DNA of 64,000 nt from Aspidiotus rigidus (GCA_035079385.1 JAVHKY010000013.1:3844001-3908000), one strand, 5' to 3'. Shown: positions 47,626 through 60,160, counted from the first letter of the stretch. The notes: generated from the letters alone by a model not told the origin. Program-made: numbers and translations.

Positions 47626-47981
47626 GTATGTTTCAATCTTCTTTCTCTTGGTCATTGTTATAATATTAATACTATAAATAAGTTATAAAAAGATAATTAG
47701 GGTCAGGCTGATCGACGATATTTTCCTGTTTTACGTATGAAAAATATCTTTCTCATTAAGGAAAAAGTAGGCGCATCACGCGATTATCATCCAAAAATTA
47801 AGGACGCTCGATACGAATAATAATTTTTACAGCAGCTGACTCGATCAATATCTTGAAACAGGGGCTTCAAAAATTTGAATCAGTATCGTCACGCGTGTTA
47901 CGTCATTCAAACACCATTGTGGCACGGCACTTGAGTAGATAAGAGTGAACTGAAAGACTGAGCAAGAAAATCGACAAACCT

Positions 47982-48016
47982 TATAAAAACGTCGAATAGC
48001 ACCTCTCATATAGTCA
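47982..48016 (+). promoter_or_regulatory. Core promoter of transporter E (TATA plus initiator)
   Basis: TATAAAA at 47982-47988 is followed by TCAG with its A at 48016, 34 bp from the TATA start, which is the usual spacing for insect TATA/Inr promoters. The start codon of transporter E (48131) lies about 115 bp downstream with no intervening ATG in a better context except ones in short frames. Confidence 0.5.
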
Positions 48017-48130
48017 GCGGCGATGTTCGATAGAGTAGGCGAAGCGTTATTATTCTTAAATTATGAGATTATTCATCTTCCGAGATAGAATCGAATATAA
48101 TATTTTGCTGTAATATCAATTTTATCAAAG

Positions 48131-49606
48131 ATGACCATATCGAAGCAGACACTCCATGAGATTATGGCATGCTCGCCTGGTAAGTGCTAATATTTTCAAC
48201 TTAATCAAAGGTACTATAGGTCGGTATACAGTTACATTTCAATTTTAGTGATATTCAATCAGTTCCTAGTCGGCCTTGGTTTTGGCTGGACAGCTCCCAT
48301 GCTGACGAAACTCCAAAATTCAAATGATACGATTGCGCCATTGACCCAGAACCAAGTTTCATGGCTGGCCTCGATTCACGATATAGGCAAAGTCAGCGGA
48401 CCAATAATCTCTCCGTTTATCGTGGACAACATCGGACGTAGATATAGCATAATTCTCATAACAATTCTACTTTTTTTTGTCTGGAGCAGTCAGATTTTCT
48501 TAAGCAACATCAAACTACTTTGTTCTGTACGTTTAATATTCGGCGTAACCGTAGGCATATCTGACGTCGCCATGTCGATATACATAACGGAAAATTGTTC
48601 TCCCGGAATTCGCGCAGTTATGGGAGGTATTCTGTCTGTCATTTATTCTATGGGATCATTCACCGAACTTCTTCTGGCCACATTCCTTACGTTCAGAGGT
48701 ACAGCAATAGCGAACACAATACTTTCCATGTGCGCTTTTAGCGCATTGTATTTCTGTATCGAGACACCATCTTTCCTGATCATGAAGGAGAGATATTTCG
48801 AGGCGGAGAGGAATCTCACTTGGCTAAGAGGAGGTCGTAGTCGACGTGACGATTCCAACGAATTGGAAAAACTCAGAAATAACGTGCTAAAAGAGAAAGC
48901 TAAGCAGAAGTCTTGGATAAAATTGCTCTCCTCATCCGCCAACATACGAAGTCTTTTTATCGTGTTAAGCTTATACGTGATCTCCACAATGACCGGCGGC
49001 AGTGGGATCAGCCCTTACTCGGTCATGATATTCCAGCCGTCTAAAATGTTCACGTCATATCAATACACGATTCTTTACAGCATGCTACATTTCGTCGCAG
49101 TATGCCTTTCACCCTTTGTGATCTCCAAGACTAGCAGAAGAAATCTTCTCGTCGCGTGCTATTCGTTGGTCGGACTGTGTCACACAGGTACTTTCTTAGT
49201 GTTCTACCTGGATAATAGAGGTTACAAGACTGATTACTTTCCCTGGCTAGTATTCGTCCCCATCAGTCTTTATGGGGCGATTTCGGCGATGTCAGGCCCA
49301 GCAATGTTCGTCATAAGGTCGGAAATCTTACCATTGAGCGTGAGAGCCATAGGATCAAGCACTGCCGTAATAACCAGTGCGTTAACAGCATTTTGCGTGG
49401 CGAAGACCTTCCTACCTCTTACGGTTCGCTTCGGTATGGAGGCGAACTTCCTCATGTACGCATCGATGAGTATGTTAATGAGCGTTTTTGTTTACTCTAT
49501 TGTACCCGAGACTCGTGGAAAAACTCTAGATGAAATTTACGAATCGCTAAAAAATAAGAGTAAAGTTAAGAGTCCCATTACTGAAACGGAAGAGAACTTC
49601 ATTTAA
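48131..49606 (+). CDS. Transporter E: Tret1-like MFS sugar porter, two exons
   Basis: Exon 1 is 48131-48179 (MTISKQTLHEIMACSP plus one base, donor GGTAAGT), separated from exon 2 (48249-49606) by a 69-bp intron, so both exons sit side by side and confirm the gene design inferred for A to D. Spliced length is 468 aa. Motifs: GLGFGWTAPML, DNIGRRYS, ENCSPGIRA, ETPSFLIMKERYFEAERN, TMTGGSGISPYS in place of the helix-7 QQxSG, SKTSRRN, RSEILPLSVRAIG (Gly of RGE replaced by Ser) and PETRGKTLDEIYESL. A solute carrier of unknown substrate, closest in motif style to B/C. Confidence 0.93.
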
Positions 49607-51963
49607 AGAGATGAAGGTTCTTGAAAATCACTCTTAACGGAAGTAAGTATTTTGTATTTTTGTGTGTTTTTTTTTTGTAATAAGAATATAATAACAAATT
49701 TTTGTAAGGTTTGATTTTTGAACGACTTTTAGAAGAAAGTGTGTCCGGTAATTATTGTTGAAAGATTAGTCAATGTTCGAATAATAGTAATTGGGTATGA
49801 GAGTTGAAATTATGAGTTTTTTATCGACTACGCTGATTGAGAGAAGAGAAATTCTTTAAGAGACGAATTCTATAATCAATTAGTATGTCTACCAAAGTAC
49901 ATATTGCTCAAAGTTAAAAATGTTTAAAATCTCATAATTCCTACGATTTTCCTACAGCACCCTCTTTGCCTGACTTATTCAACCCGATAGTTTCATTTTC
50001 AGGTTGAAGCTTTCACCTTTCCGAGAAACTAATTGGTGCTTGGACGTGAAACTCGCATAGGTCTAGTTAACATCTCGTTACGATAATAACTGATTGTTAA
50101 CAGAGAACCTACTGTATGTGAGGGGATGGGCGGAGATGTTCGGAGAGGCATGTACCACATCCTTATGACTAATTATGATTCCGAGAGGTGTGGTGGCTTT
50201 CTATCCAGTTTAAAACTCGCAGTTTCCGACCCTCTTTCATTAACAACAATAATTGAAGCGAGCAAAGAACCAGTTTTGTGAGAAAGTTTTTCGGTTTCAT
50301 TTCTGACCATCGATCATCCTATACAATAGATTTTTTGAGACTACTGAGTAAATCGCTCAGAAATTAAAAAGTTTTCAAGTCCCATAATTCCTACAAACAT
50401 TTGCCAAAGTGACTTTAAATACATCAATCCACACCATCGGCAAAACTTTTCAAAGTCTGCAGGAGGTTGTTGACGTTCCAGATTCCAAAATCAAAAATTG
50501 AAAGGCTACTTTTGATAATTTTTAAAAATCCTTCAACTAAATCGAAAGCATCTCCCCCTTAGCTGCCTATCGTTATCTTCAAAAATTTTTTCAAGTCCCC
50601 AAAGTACGTAGATTGGAGTTCTCTCCACCTTAAATACTAGTTTTAATTTCCGCAAATTTCTCCAAATCCTAATGATTGCCCAGTTTTTCCTCCATAAGGG
50701 CTCACGGGGCAAACCGTTTCAGTTATATAAATTCAAGACTACAAGCTGAAGTTAATGTTTTTCAAAAGATTGAAACTAGTAGCTACCAGCAGTTTTAACA
50801 GCAGCTAGATTTTCTGCGCAGCATTGGTGTTGATTGTTGAAAGAAAGATAAGCACTGAAGTTGTATAGAGTCTTATGGGAATACGCTGCTCCTTTGGTCT
50901 TAGCAACAGACGCAGCCAGTTCACATCAAAAATAATTTATCAAAAAGCGATAGGCATTTCATTTCGGTGTAAAAAAATATTGTTTCATTTTGGGAGAGAA
51001 ACTTAGCTTCAAGACCAACTGTAAGGCTTTCGTGAGCAATCTTCATCCGCACACACGGTCTACTAGTCTTGAGCGCGACACATCTCAAGCGTTATGCAGT
51101 ATTTTGGTAGAGTTTGAATTACAACATCGAATAGTGATCAACACATCTACAGAATAAAGAATTTTTGCTCACAATTAGCACTCGGCTCGGTTCCGCTGGT
51201 AAGAAACCTAACAACAAACTATACATAGTAAATTTTCCTGTTACTAACTTCGAAGTAGTTAGAGAAAGGGAAAGGTCCAAATATGTTAAACTTCTTGCGC
51301 AAATTACTGGCGCTCTGGCAAACACGAAAAGCTCGAGAATTTTTGTTGAAGAATGGCTGTTTTTTTTCGGGTAGAGGTATGCAATTATACCTACATTTCC
51401 GCATTGATATTAGGCTGCACGGCGGCGGCAGTGAAAAATGAATACTCCTTACCTACGAGAAAAGGCTACCAGAACACATTAACGCATTTCAAAAGAATCA
51501 GAAAGAATGTTACACAATCTGAACACTCGAACTCGGCTGAAGAGGCTAAAATTTCTCGACTTCATGATCGTAAGAGTCAGGATAAGCGGAGACGTCTGAA
51601 ACTTTCCAGTTAGAGTTTTTCTAAAATACATCTCCGAAGAATGATATACCATAACCTCGTTTCTTGTATAAAACTTCGATAGGGTTCAAAGCTCGAAATT
51701 TTTTCAAGTCTCTCCCTTTATAGAGGTACTGATCAAAAATTTCTCTCCAAGTTCTTAAATCAGATTAAAAGTTATCCAAACGCGGACGGTTTTTTGAGGA
51801 ATGTATTTTACACGAAAATAGCAATGGATTTTCTGACTGATGTCACATCTGAGAGAAATAGGGACAGTTCAGAAGAAAAAAGTTAGAACCGCTTTGCAGA
51901 TTCTTTCCATGGTTTACAGAATTTTTCAAAAAAAATATCATTTTATATGATGAGAAAATAATA
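49607..51963. other. Intergenic DNA between transporter E and the P450
   Basis: No supported gene. The genes on either side converge here. Contains fragments of the dispersed repeat family (50098 AACAGAGAACCTACTGTATG, 50380-50690, 51680-51760). Short frames at 51165-51613 show no recognisable domain. Confidence 0.5.
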
Positions 51964-54900
51964 TCAATGTCTCCGTCCATAAACAGATTTTCGTCGAACA
52001 ATTCGTACTTTATAACCATTTTTTGAAACGTTCGTAAAGCCTCCAACCATTTCTATATTTTCCAATTTCTCTGTCGTCTCAAATTCAAAGGTTCTGAGAA
52101 ACGCTATTACGGCTAATTTAACGACAAGCAGAGCATAATTTGAACCTAAAAATAAAACAATTATTATTTATCAAATTGTATGTTGAAACAAAATAAAAAA
52201 GGATTCTCGAGTCCATTTCAGGGAATTTTTCCCAATCACGAGATACTTTCTGGCGGACAAATTTTTCTTCAAACTCACTTTCGCATCAATTTCCTCATTA
52301 ACTAAGAACTGTACTTTTCAAAATTCTTACCAACACAATTCCGAATGCCACCGCTGAACGGTATATAAGAATATCTTGGTCGTTTTTCCACTTCCTCGGG
52401 CAAAAACCGATTGGGATCAAACTTGAATGGATCCTTGTAGTATTCTGGATTATGGTGAATACCCCTCAGGTTAATCAATAGTGCTGTTCCTGCCGGAACT
52501 TTTAAATCCCCTAGAATGCCTTATAATTATTCTATCTGTTTATTCATGATGCAAATCTTAGAAAAATGAAGTAATATTGATTTAACCGATTTTGGAATCT
52601 TCTTGGACTTTTCTGAACACGAGAGGCACAGGCGAGAATCGTCGCTGAGTTTCTCTGAAGACCAAATCTAGGTACGGTAAATGGTCAAAATCACTGATGG
52701 TTGCTTCTCTATCATCATCACCGAATACTTTGTCAAGTTCTTCCCACAAATTTTTCTACAAGAAGAACCCATGTAGAAACTATGAGTGATTGCATAATGT
52801 GTAAAGTCGACGTCTTACCTGCACTTCCGGATACATGGCTGCCATGAGTAAGAAAGAGCTCGTTGATGTAGAGGTTGTGTCGGTCGCCTGCAAATTTTTA
52901 GAAATTTATCACACGATCTTATAAGATTTCTTTCTATCTAGGTAACTAATTCTAATTTGCGCTTGCGAATGGGGTGCTTACATACTCATTCTTCCAAACA
53001 TAAGTTATTTCGGTTAAGTAAAAAACGGCTTTGCTCGCGCTATTTGTTATTTCTATCCAAGTCTTTCTTTTCCACTGGCCTTGAGAGGAGATGACTTCGA
53101 GAACTCTTAGGACTAATGGATTTCTTTATTTATAAGCACCATTTGTAGAGTTTGAGAAAAAAAAAAAAAAAAAAAAATTCCCCATGCTTCAAGTAGCGCT
53201 CCAGGGGAATACAACTATTTTTTGTATCCTGTAAACAAAGGCTTCTGATCCCGATTAAGATGTTTCCATCTTTAGATTTAAAAAAAAAAGATATAGTACA
53301 AAAATTCCTCCTCTCTTGTCTCTTGCCAGGATGAAAAAACCACACTCTTCAGTTGCAATCCTCTCTAGGGCTACTTGATGCTTGGGTAATTTTTTCATTA
53401 TTTTTTCTTGAACTCTGAAAATGGTTTTATGCAGAACTCTATTTTATTTAGATTAGGAAATCACAAAATGAGTACCTCAATCCTCTTCCTCCATTCTCCA
53501 AGATGTAAAATCGATATGTTTTAGTTTCTGGCCCACTTGCGCCTTCGAGTTTATAGAATTTTTTCATCATTTTTTTCGAACTCTATAAATGATTTTATGT
53601 AAGAATCGACCTTATTTACGTAGAATTTCAATTTGAGAAATCAGAAGCTTACTTTTTTTTGTCAGCTAAAAAGAGGAGTACTTTTCAATTTCTACACTTT
53701 TTGTAGCTTTTCAATGCCTGGATAATTTTTTGTATATTTTTTCTTCAACTCTACAGATGATTTTACATAAGGATCAATTAATATTCAAATTCATCAATAA
53801 GAAAAACAAATGTTTTTGAGGCAAAAAGAAGAAGAACAACTATTTTATAGGTAAGCATCATATTATGCAACTGCGTGTAACAACGCCCGTGTAAATACGA
53901 AAATGCGGAAGTTGATTCGCGCGCTTAAAACCACTGCGAGACTTGTCGCCTATCTTCACGAGACTTTCTACAAGCAGTGCAACGTAGTGTTCGTTAGCGA
54001 TCAAACACGCGGGACTAACCCGTGACGACCGCCGAACGCAGAGACGGGTACGAGTTTCCCAACGCCACGCCGCACTACTGTGAAGTGCAGTGGGTACGAG
54101 CCGACCCAACGTGGCGAACGCCAACAAATGTTGTAGCATGACACTGCTATACTGGGCCGTGTAGGAGCAGTAAATACTGTTCACTATTAGGGATAGGGCG
54201 CGGGACTAGTTACATCTATTGCCGCGCTCACAAATATCAATTTTTAAGGTTGTTCACCCCCTCTTAAAGAGTATCGAGGGCAATATTTCAGAAAAAAAAA
54301 ATTCCATGTGATGCGACACTCTAAATAGGAAAATTAGACTAACAAAAATTGTTATTGCAAAAAATGGTTTGAAGTGGTGAGGGAAAAAATTTCAACTTTT
54401 TTCTTCAAATTCTCCTATTGTTTTCCTCAACCGGTCCCATAGCGGCTCAGAAACAGCAAGTTAAAAAAAACAGATTTTCCTCCCTAGGGACTGAATGAGT
54501 GGACCAAGAGGTCTAAAATTTTGAATATCTGTCATTGGTTAATCAACAAAAAGCACTTGCGCAAAATTGTAATAATATTATATCACATTTGTAAACGTGT
54601 CTACTTACATTACATAGCATATAGTCCTACAAGTGATTTTTGATAAGAAAGAATTTTGAGCGGGGACACTTTTGACCATCTTATTCGGCTAGGCCCTTTT
54701 TCACGTCCTATAATAGTTTCTTACAGACTATCTAGATTGAGATACAATTTCTCAACAAATCGGTTCAAGAGCTTGGTTGAAATATAAAGCAAATAATATG
54801 TTTGGCCTCCTAAAGTTTCATGGGTCCTATCTTGTCAATCAGTTGCTTCTGAAGCTCTGACTTTATTTCGGAGACTTTATTAAAAAATTACAAAGTAGAA

Positions 54901-57900
54901 GTATGAAAACATACCGCGGAAATCATGGTAACTATTTCATCATACATCGTTATCAAATTATCGTTTTCTTTTGGGTACGTAGCGGTGAGAAACGGAAACG
55001 GTGATGACATTATACCTGTTGGTAGATACAATAATACGTTTTAATAATGGTTCTTAGAGCTAGGAAGGAAGTAAAGAAATACGCCACTAGGTTCGATGTG
55101 ATTTTGGTGAAGAATCACTACAATAAACAAAATCATCAAGAACTGAGTTTATTTTCATATTCCGCGTTTGATGATCTCGGTCGTTTTGGTGAACTCTTGT
55201 TGGAAATGATGACTCTCAACTTGGGAAATCAGACACTTCACAATTTTCAACATTATCTAAATTTTGGAATGCGTGGTTGAAGAGCAGTAAGAAACAATCA
55301 CTGAATCACAAATTGTCAATGTTCGATTTTGAAGAAATAACTTTACATATTTGAATGCGTAAGAGCTACCCGACGGGCAAAATGAGGTCACAACAGGGAA
55401 AGTGCGTGACCAGAACCGTCTTACCCTCGTGACCCTAAAACGTGACATGTTGTGTCGGGTAGTTAGCCAATCAGAATGCAGAGGACACATCTTAGCGTCA
55501 AACTAGTAACTTTTAGGTAACATCGGGGGAATTTTGAAGTAAGCTGAGTCGCCTGAATCACAGATGTGACGAAACACTTACAGGTTAGAGAGTCGAATAT
55601 GTCCGGCACCCACTTACAGGTTATTTATAAGAATTATTGCAGTCATATCAAAGGGTCATAACATTTTGGTTTGTAATCATAGAATAACATATTTGTGGCC
55701 TTCTTGTGACAACTGTTTCCTCTCTTGTAGGATTATTTCTGTAAGTCATTTACCTTATCATCTTAATCCTTTGACGCCACCTCCTCCATAGTCCGCTGAA
55801 TGAGGTGAAGGCAGCAAAGAAGATGAGCTCTAAATTCGTTACTAAACTTGCAGGTACGTATATGTACGCTCAGGTTCCGTACTTTTCCTGCGAGTGAGAG
55901 TGTCACGTAAGATGCAAAAAGGGTTCCTTACATGTGACCATACGATGCGACACATCTGAGAAACACTCTATCTAGTAGTCGAGTTTCTCAGATGTGACCA
56001 TATTGTGCCACCGACGCAACCCAGTCACAGTTGAGCTACATAAAAAGTGGGCGTGGTTGATATGGTCGTCATATGATGATTTGAATGTATCATGCTATAT
56101 CTGCCCTTATGTTGCGCGTTGTGTCTGAGTTACCCTAATGTGTCTGAGTCGCAGTAAATATTTTGCACGTCGGGTACCTAATATAGAGATATGAATAGAT
56201 AATAATTTTTTGTCCGGTATAGAAAATAAATATTATTTATCTGGAAATGAGTACGTATGACCTAGTTCTATGAAACTAGTCACAAACTACAAATAAATTT
56301 AAAACACAATAGTTCACCTGAATCTTGAGAGTTTGTATCCATCACATGTGCACTCTCCCTCAGAAGAGGCAATTGCTTTCTCGTTATCTACAAGATAAAA
56401 ATGTGCACAATAGTAAATGTTGGAAATCAAAAGTTCTGCTGATTAGGACCTTTTCATTGGTGTCTTAACTCAGCACCATAAAAATACGATAATTATTTTG
56501 CATTTCTCTTATACTTCTTTGTTTAATATTTAATCGATTTGAATACCTCGGCTGCACATTCGAAAACCTCTTTTCGGGCGAAATTAATGCCTCCGAACCA
56601 ATTGTATAAATGGCGGAATAGCCTCACGTGTAGCCACGGTCTCATTGCCTGCCAGAACATTGCTGAAGACAATCTATAGAAATAGAAAATGAGTACCAGT
56701 TATTTTCTTGAAATCAAGATATTTCTCGAGCCAATCATTTTATTCATGACGAAGTTACTTTTTAGCACAAGCATGGAAGTTCAACAAGGTATTCTCTTCG
56801 GCACTCAATTCAATATCAAAATTAGTCCCTAGAAAATCAAAATGATTTACTGTACAAAGCGGAAATCACCGATCATCAACCTTCTCTGAAATAATAATCT
56901 TGTTTACTTGTGGTAATATCGAATACGAGGAATGGTACATACTGCATTAGATCAAACTCTGGTCCATCAAGATGAGCTTCTGCTATCTTGTCAAGATATC
57001 TGTGGAGTATTTTGTTAATGTTTTCCTCATAATATGGTACAACTTTCTTGACATACAATGGTTGTATTTGTTTTCGCTGTTTTCTCCATGCATGACCTAC
57101 ACATAAAGAAACTTGATGAATGCAAAATAAGTTTGCATACAATGTGTATGTGAGGACCTATAGAACTTTTTGAGCAACAAATAAGAACTCCAAACCTGGC
57201 ATACAGAAAAACGTCAACTCGGACAAAAAAAAACTCACCCCTGAGTTACATTAGGGAAATTCCATAGAAAGATTGAAAAAGAGTAGTACATTGTAGCTCG
57301 AGAATTTATCTTTACTGAAGAAGAGTCTATCCAGCAAACCAAATTAATACAGGAGATACGCCCGCACTACTTCCAGAGACATTTCCTGAGCGGACAAATT
57401 GCCGACAAACTTCGAAACATCATTCTGTCAAAATTCACACTAATGCGGAGGAAAATCTACAATAGGCTATTATTCAACAACGCAACGCCCCAATCCGCTT
57501 CCATCAAGGACGGGGTCAATAATGCTGTTGTGGCTAGCTGTATCAAAGGCTCGAAAACATTGAGTCAAGAATTAAAAAGCCACTACACCTACGTCAATTT
57601 CCCCTCACCAATTCGCAACGCATCAAATACAGGAAAACGAATGGGTAACCAGGGAGCTAAAATGTAGTTTTCTGGCTGTAAGAGAGAGTAATTAAAAGTG
57701 TCCTCCACCCGCAGTCAAGAACGCTCTGAACGTATCCAAAATCACAGAATTTATCTCTCCAATACCAAAAGACCTCATTCAGGGGCTTCCACCACCAATC
57801 AGTTCTTACGAAATGGACACTATAATGAAATTTCATTGGTACAGAAGGTGCTTATCAGAAACGAAAGCCTGAAAATCAGTTTGAAACAGAAAACTAAGTC

Positions 57901-60160
57901 ACAAAAGAAGAAAGAAAAAAAAAACAGATCGTCTCATTTCATTAAACGCCGAGACTCTTCATCATTAGACGGATTTTTCCTTGAATTTTCAACCATTCAG
58001 TGAATCGCTTTTTATAGCATACTTCCAAAATAACATCGAAGTCTTTGATGCAAAAGTGTCCCAACTTGGAAAAACTATTTCTTCATCGCATTTCCCGAAT
58101 ATACGAGTATTATAACCTTGCCCTCCAGCGAACATCTTCAACCGCACAGTCTTAACCTAAAGTTACTTTTATCGATTTTGGGGTACACTCACCAGGCACA
58201 GTGAATAAACTATTTCCGAGCAATTCGTGAAATGGTGCGCACATGTCTGGCTTGTCCAACATTTTTGAGCTGAGAAAAACTGCCTGCGGAAAAAGCCGTC
58301 ACTGAATTGATTCATCGGTAAGATTTTACATTCAGGCGTACCTCATCAAGTGCGACAATACGTTTTCACAATAAGAAATCTAACTCCAATCATAGAAGGA
58401 GGCACGAAATATCAATAAATGTAATAATCTATGGAAAAAGGAAATTTCAATTGGTTTCTATCAAAAGTTAAGTATCGCGCAGAATATCCATTTAGAATCA
58501 ACTAAAGAGCTTTAGGATTCTACACGTCCTCATTAAAGGAAAATATGAACATCAAAAAAGAAGTTTTGGTTCACACCAACGGCTGCAGATGCATATCTAT
58601 TCCCATAATCTTTTTTACCTTCCTCCTCTCCATCAAGTTTTCAATCAAGATTCTTTTATCCGCAATTATCTTGAGCCTTTCCCATTTGTCTCAGAGAATT
58701 ACAGAAGATATTCTGTCCAAATTTGAAACACTTATTCTTCTATATACATAATTACGTTAAAACAATAATGATCGACTCTCTGAATGATTTTTCCTATAGG
58801 CCAGGTTTACACTTCCGAAAACGATTCCAAATCCGAGACCCCTGTGAGTGAAAAATGCTTAGCATCATGTGATACAATGCGAGAAAAGGATGTTTCGTAT
58901 CAACGGGTACCGGTAAACTTCCAATTGGCTTCAAAGCCAGTTCAACGCGACTAATGGTAAGCATCTTTTCCTCACAACAGGTCGCAGCTGTTTACGACTT
59001 TATTTAATAATGCTATTTTTTGGTAATTAGGCGATTTAAAAACGACGGCTTCCTCAACGAAGTTGAACAAGGAACGCAGAGGTCAAATTGCTTTTGGTAT
59101 TGAGAATTCAAATTGAAATCTTGAAGAGTCCTAAGTTCTTCTGAATCCCTTGTATCACGATGTATATGGCCTGAAAGCAAACAATTTTTCAAGTCCCTTT
59201 CCTATAATCCTTCTATCATATTATGGCTCGAGAAACAAAATTATTCTAAATCCTTCTCCTATTATATATCATAGCTCGAGAGTTGAAATTTTCTTCTCAG
59301 TCCAAATTCTTTCAAGTTCCTTTCCTATCATATTATATTACGACTCGAGAGATGAAATTCTTCCAAATTCTCCTCCTATGGCTTACTGTGGCTCGGGTGT
59401 TGACATTTTTTCAAGTCCCATACTATAGCTTAAAACTCAAAATTTTTCCAAGTCCTTCTTTCATATATTCATAGCCCGAGAGTCGAAATTTTCCCAAGTC
59501 CAAATTCTTTATTAGGGCACGTCAGTTTTCACCAGACACCACACGGCGCACGGCAAATTTTTCAAAAAAAAAACCTATAAAACAGGTTTTCCGTTAAAAT
59601 GTAAGCAGAGACTAAATAAAAATTGTACTCTTCCGCATCTCGCTGCATTATTGATGTATAATACATCGAAGGGCTGAATAAATTACAGGTCGCGATCCGT
59701 TCAAGAAAAAACTAGTCATCTTAGAAATAAGTATGTATATAAAAAATACGAAACCATTCAAAGTATTGACGTCATTCACGTCCATCTCGTACAATGCAGC
59801 CTTCTTACTTGCAAATCTTCCGATTTGGACATGACTAAAGTCAAGTGTTTTCCAAACCATAATCGATATAATGGCCCATAAATGTTGGTATATTCCAAAA
59901 TTTTGTCAACACCCTCTGCAATCCAAAAAAATGGCGATTACAAAGTTTAACAGTTTAAAATTAATTAATCGAGCTTTCAACTTACCCATTCCATCCCAAA
60001 AGAAATCCAGTCCGTGACCAATTACGGGTAAGGATGGCGGCCCGGGTAACGTTTTTGCGAATTCGACAAGGCGAGGACTTCGCCGGAACACTTTAAGGTA
60101 TACATAGTAAGAAAGAGTGCACAGCAGCACGCTCACATAAAAGAAAAAATCACCGATCAT
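51964..60160 (-). CDS. Cytochrome P450, CYP4-clan-like, 12 exons, complete
   Basis: Exons in coding order: 60160-59986, 59915-59809, 58283-58193, 57096-56908, 56828-56759, 56673-56547, 56387-56318, 55015-54915, 52887-52819, 52755-52587, 52510-52331, 52145-51964. All introns are GT-AG and phases agree; total 1530 nt, 509 aa. N-terminal membrane anchor about residues 5-22, PGPP 39-42, C-helix WRKQR 128-132, I-helix AATDTT around 310-315, K-helix ETQR 368-371, FDPNRF 420-425 and the haem loop FSGGIRNCVG with Cys 448. Length and order fit an ER-bound insect monooxygenase. The I-helix has Ala where AGxxTT has Gly. The 'GNSLFTVPGHAWRKQRKQI' segment favours the CYP4 clan; subfamily and substrate are unknown. 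Confidence 0.92.
52888..54914 (-). other. P450 intron 8, with a GC-rich repeat-like segment
   Basis: 2.0-kb intron. The segment 53860-54210 is clearly richer in G+C than its surroundings and contains a 108-codon minus-strand frame without a recognisable domain. A poly-A run lies at 53157-53177. The GC-rich segment may be a mobile-element piece; I found no clear termini. Confidence 0.5.
55367..56176. mobile_element. 810-bp TIR element inside P450 intron 7
   Basis: Left end TACCCGACGGGCAAAATG (55367-55384); reverse complement of the right end TACCCGACGTGCAAAATA. That is 18 bp with two mismatches. The interior has a short inverted pair around ACTCGACTACTAGATAGAG-like sequence (55966-55990) and several 'cagatgtgacc' words. 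No transposase frame. Non-autonomous DNA transposon of uncertain superfamily. Confidence 0.65.
57290..58003 (+). pseudogene. Unidentified coding-like remnant in P450 intron 3, antisense
   Basis: A plus-strand frame open from about 57300 to 57667 reads like a real protein (EIRPHYFQRHFLSGQIADKL then MRRKIYNRLLFNNATPQSAS). After a gap, 57717-57872 continues in another frame with ITEFISPIPKDLIQGLPPPI and SYEMDTIMKFHWYRRCL. The composition differs from the flanking intron. I do not recognise the family; a mobile-element or processed-gene fragment is likely. Confidence 0.35.
59041..59596. repeat. Copy of the TIR/minisatellite repeat family in P450 intron 2
   Basis: Starts with the same AACGACGGCTTCCT-AACGAAGTT lead sequence as 60955 and ends with GCGCACGGCAAATTTTTCAA and ATAAAACAGGTTTTCC like 61345-61401. 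In between are about seven degenerate units of roughly 50-60 bp built on 'ctcgagagtcgaaattttttcaagtcc ... cctatcata'. This copy lacks the 15-bp GGAACCTGTTTTATG left terminus seen in the other copy. Confidence 0.6.

Noticed and set aside
48643..48987. 114-codon frame antisense to transporter E
   Set aside because: A shadow frame opposite a well-supported coding exon.
53858..54184. 108-codon minus-strand frame in P450 intron 8
   Set aside because: Same strand as the P450, but it has no domain, would break P450 continuity, and lies in a GC-rich repeat-like segment; the flanking exons join in phase without it.
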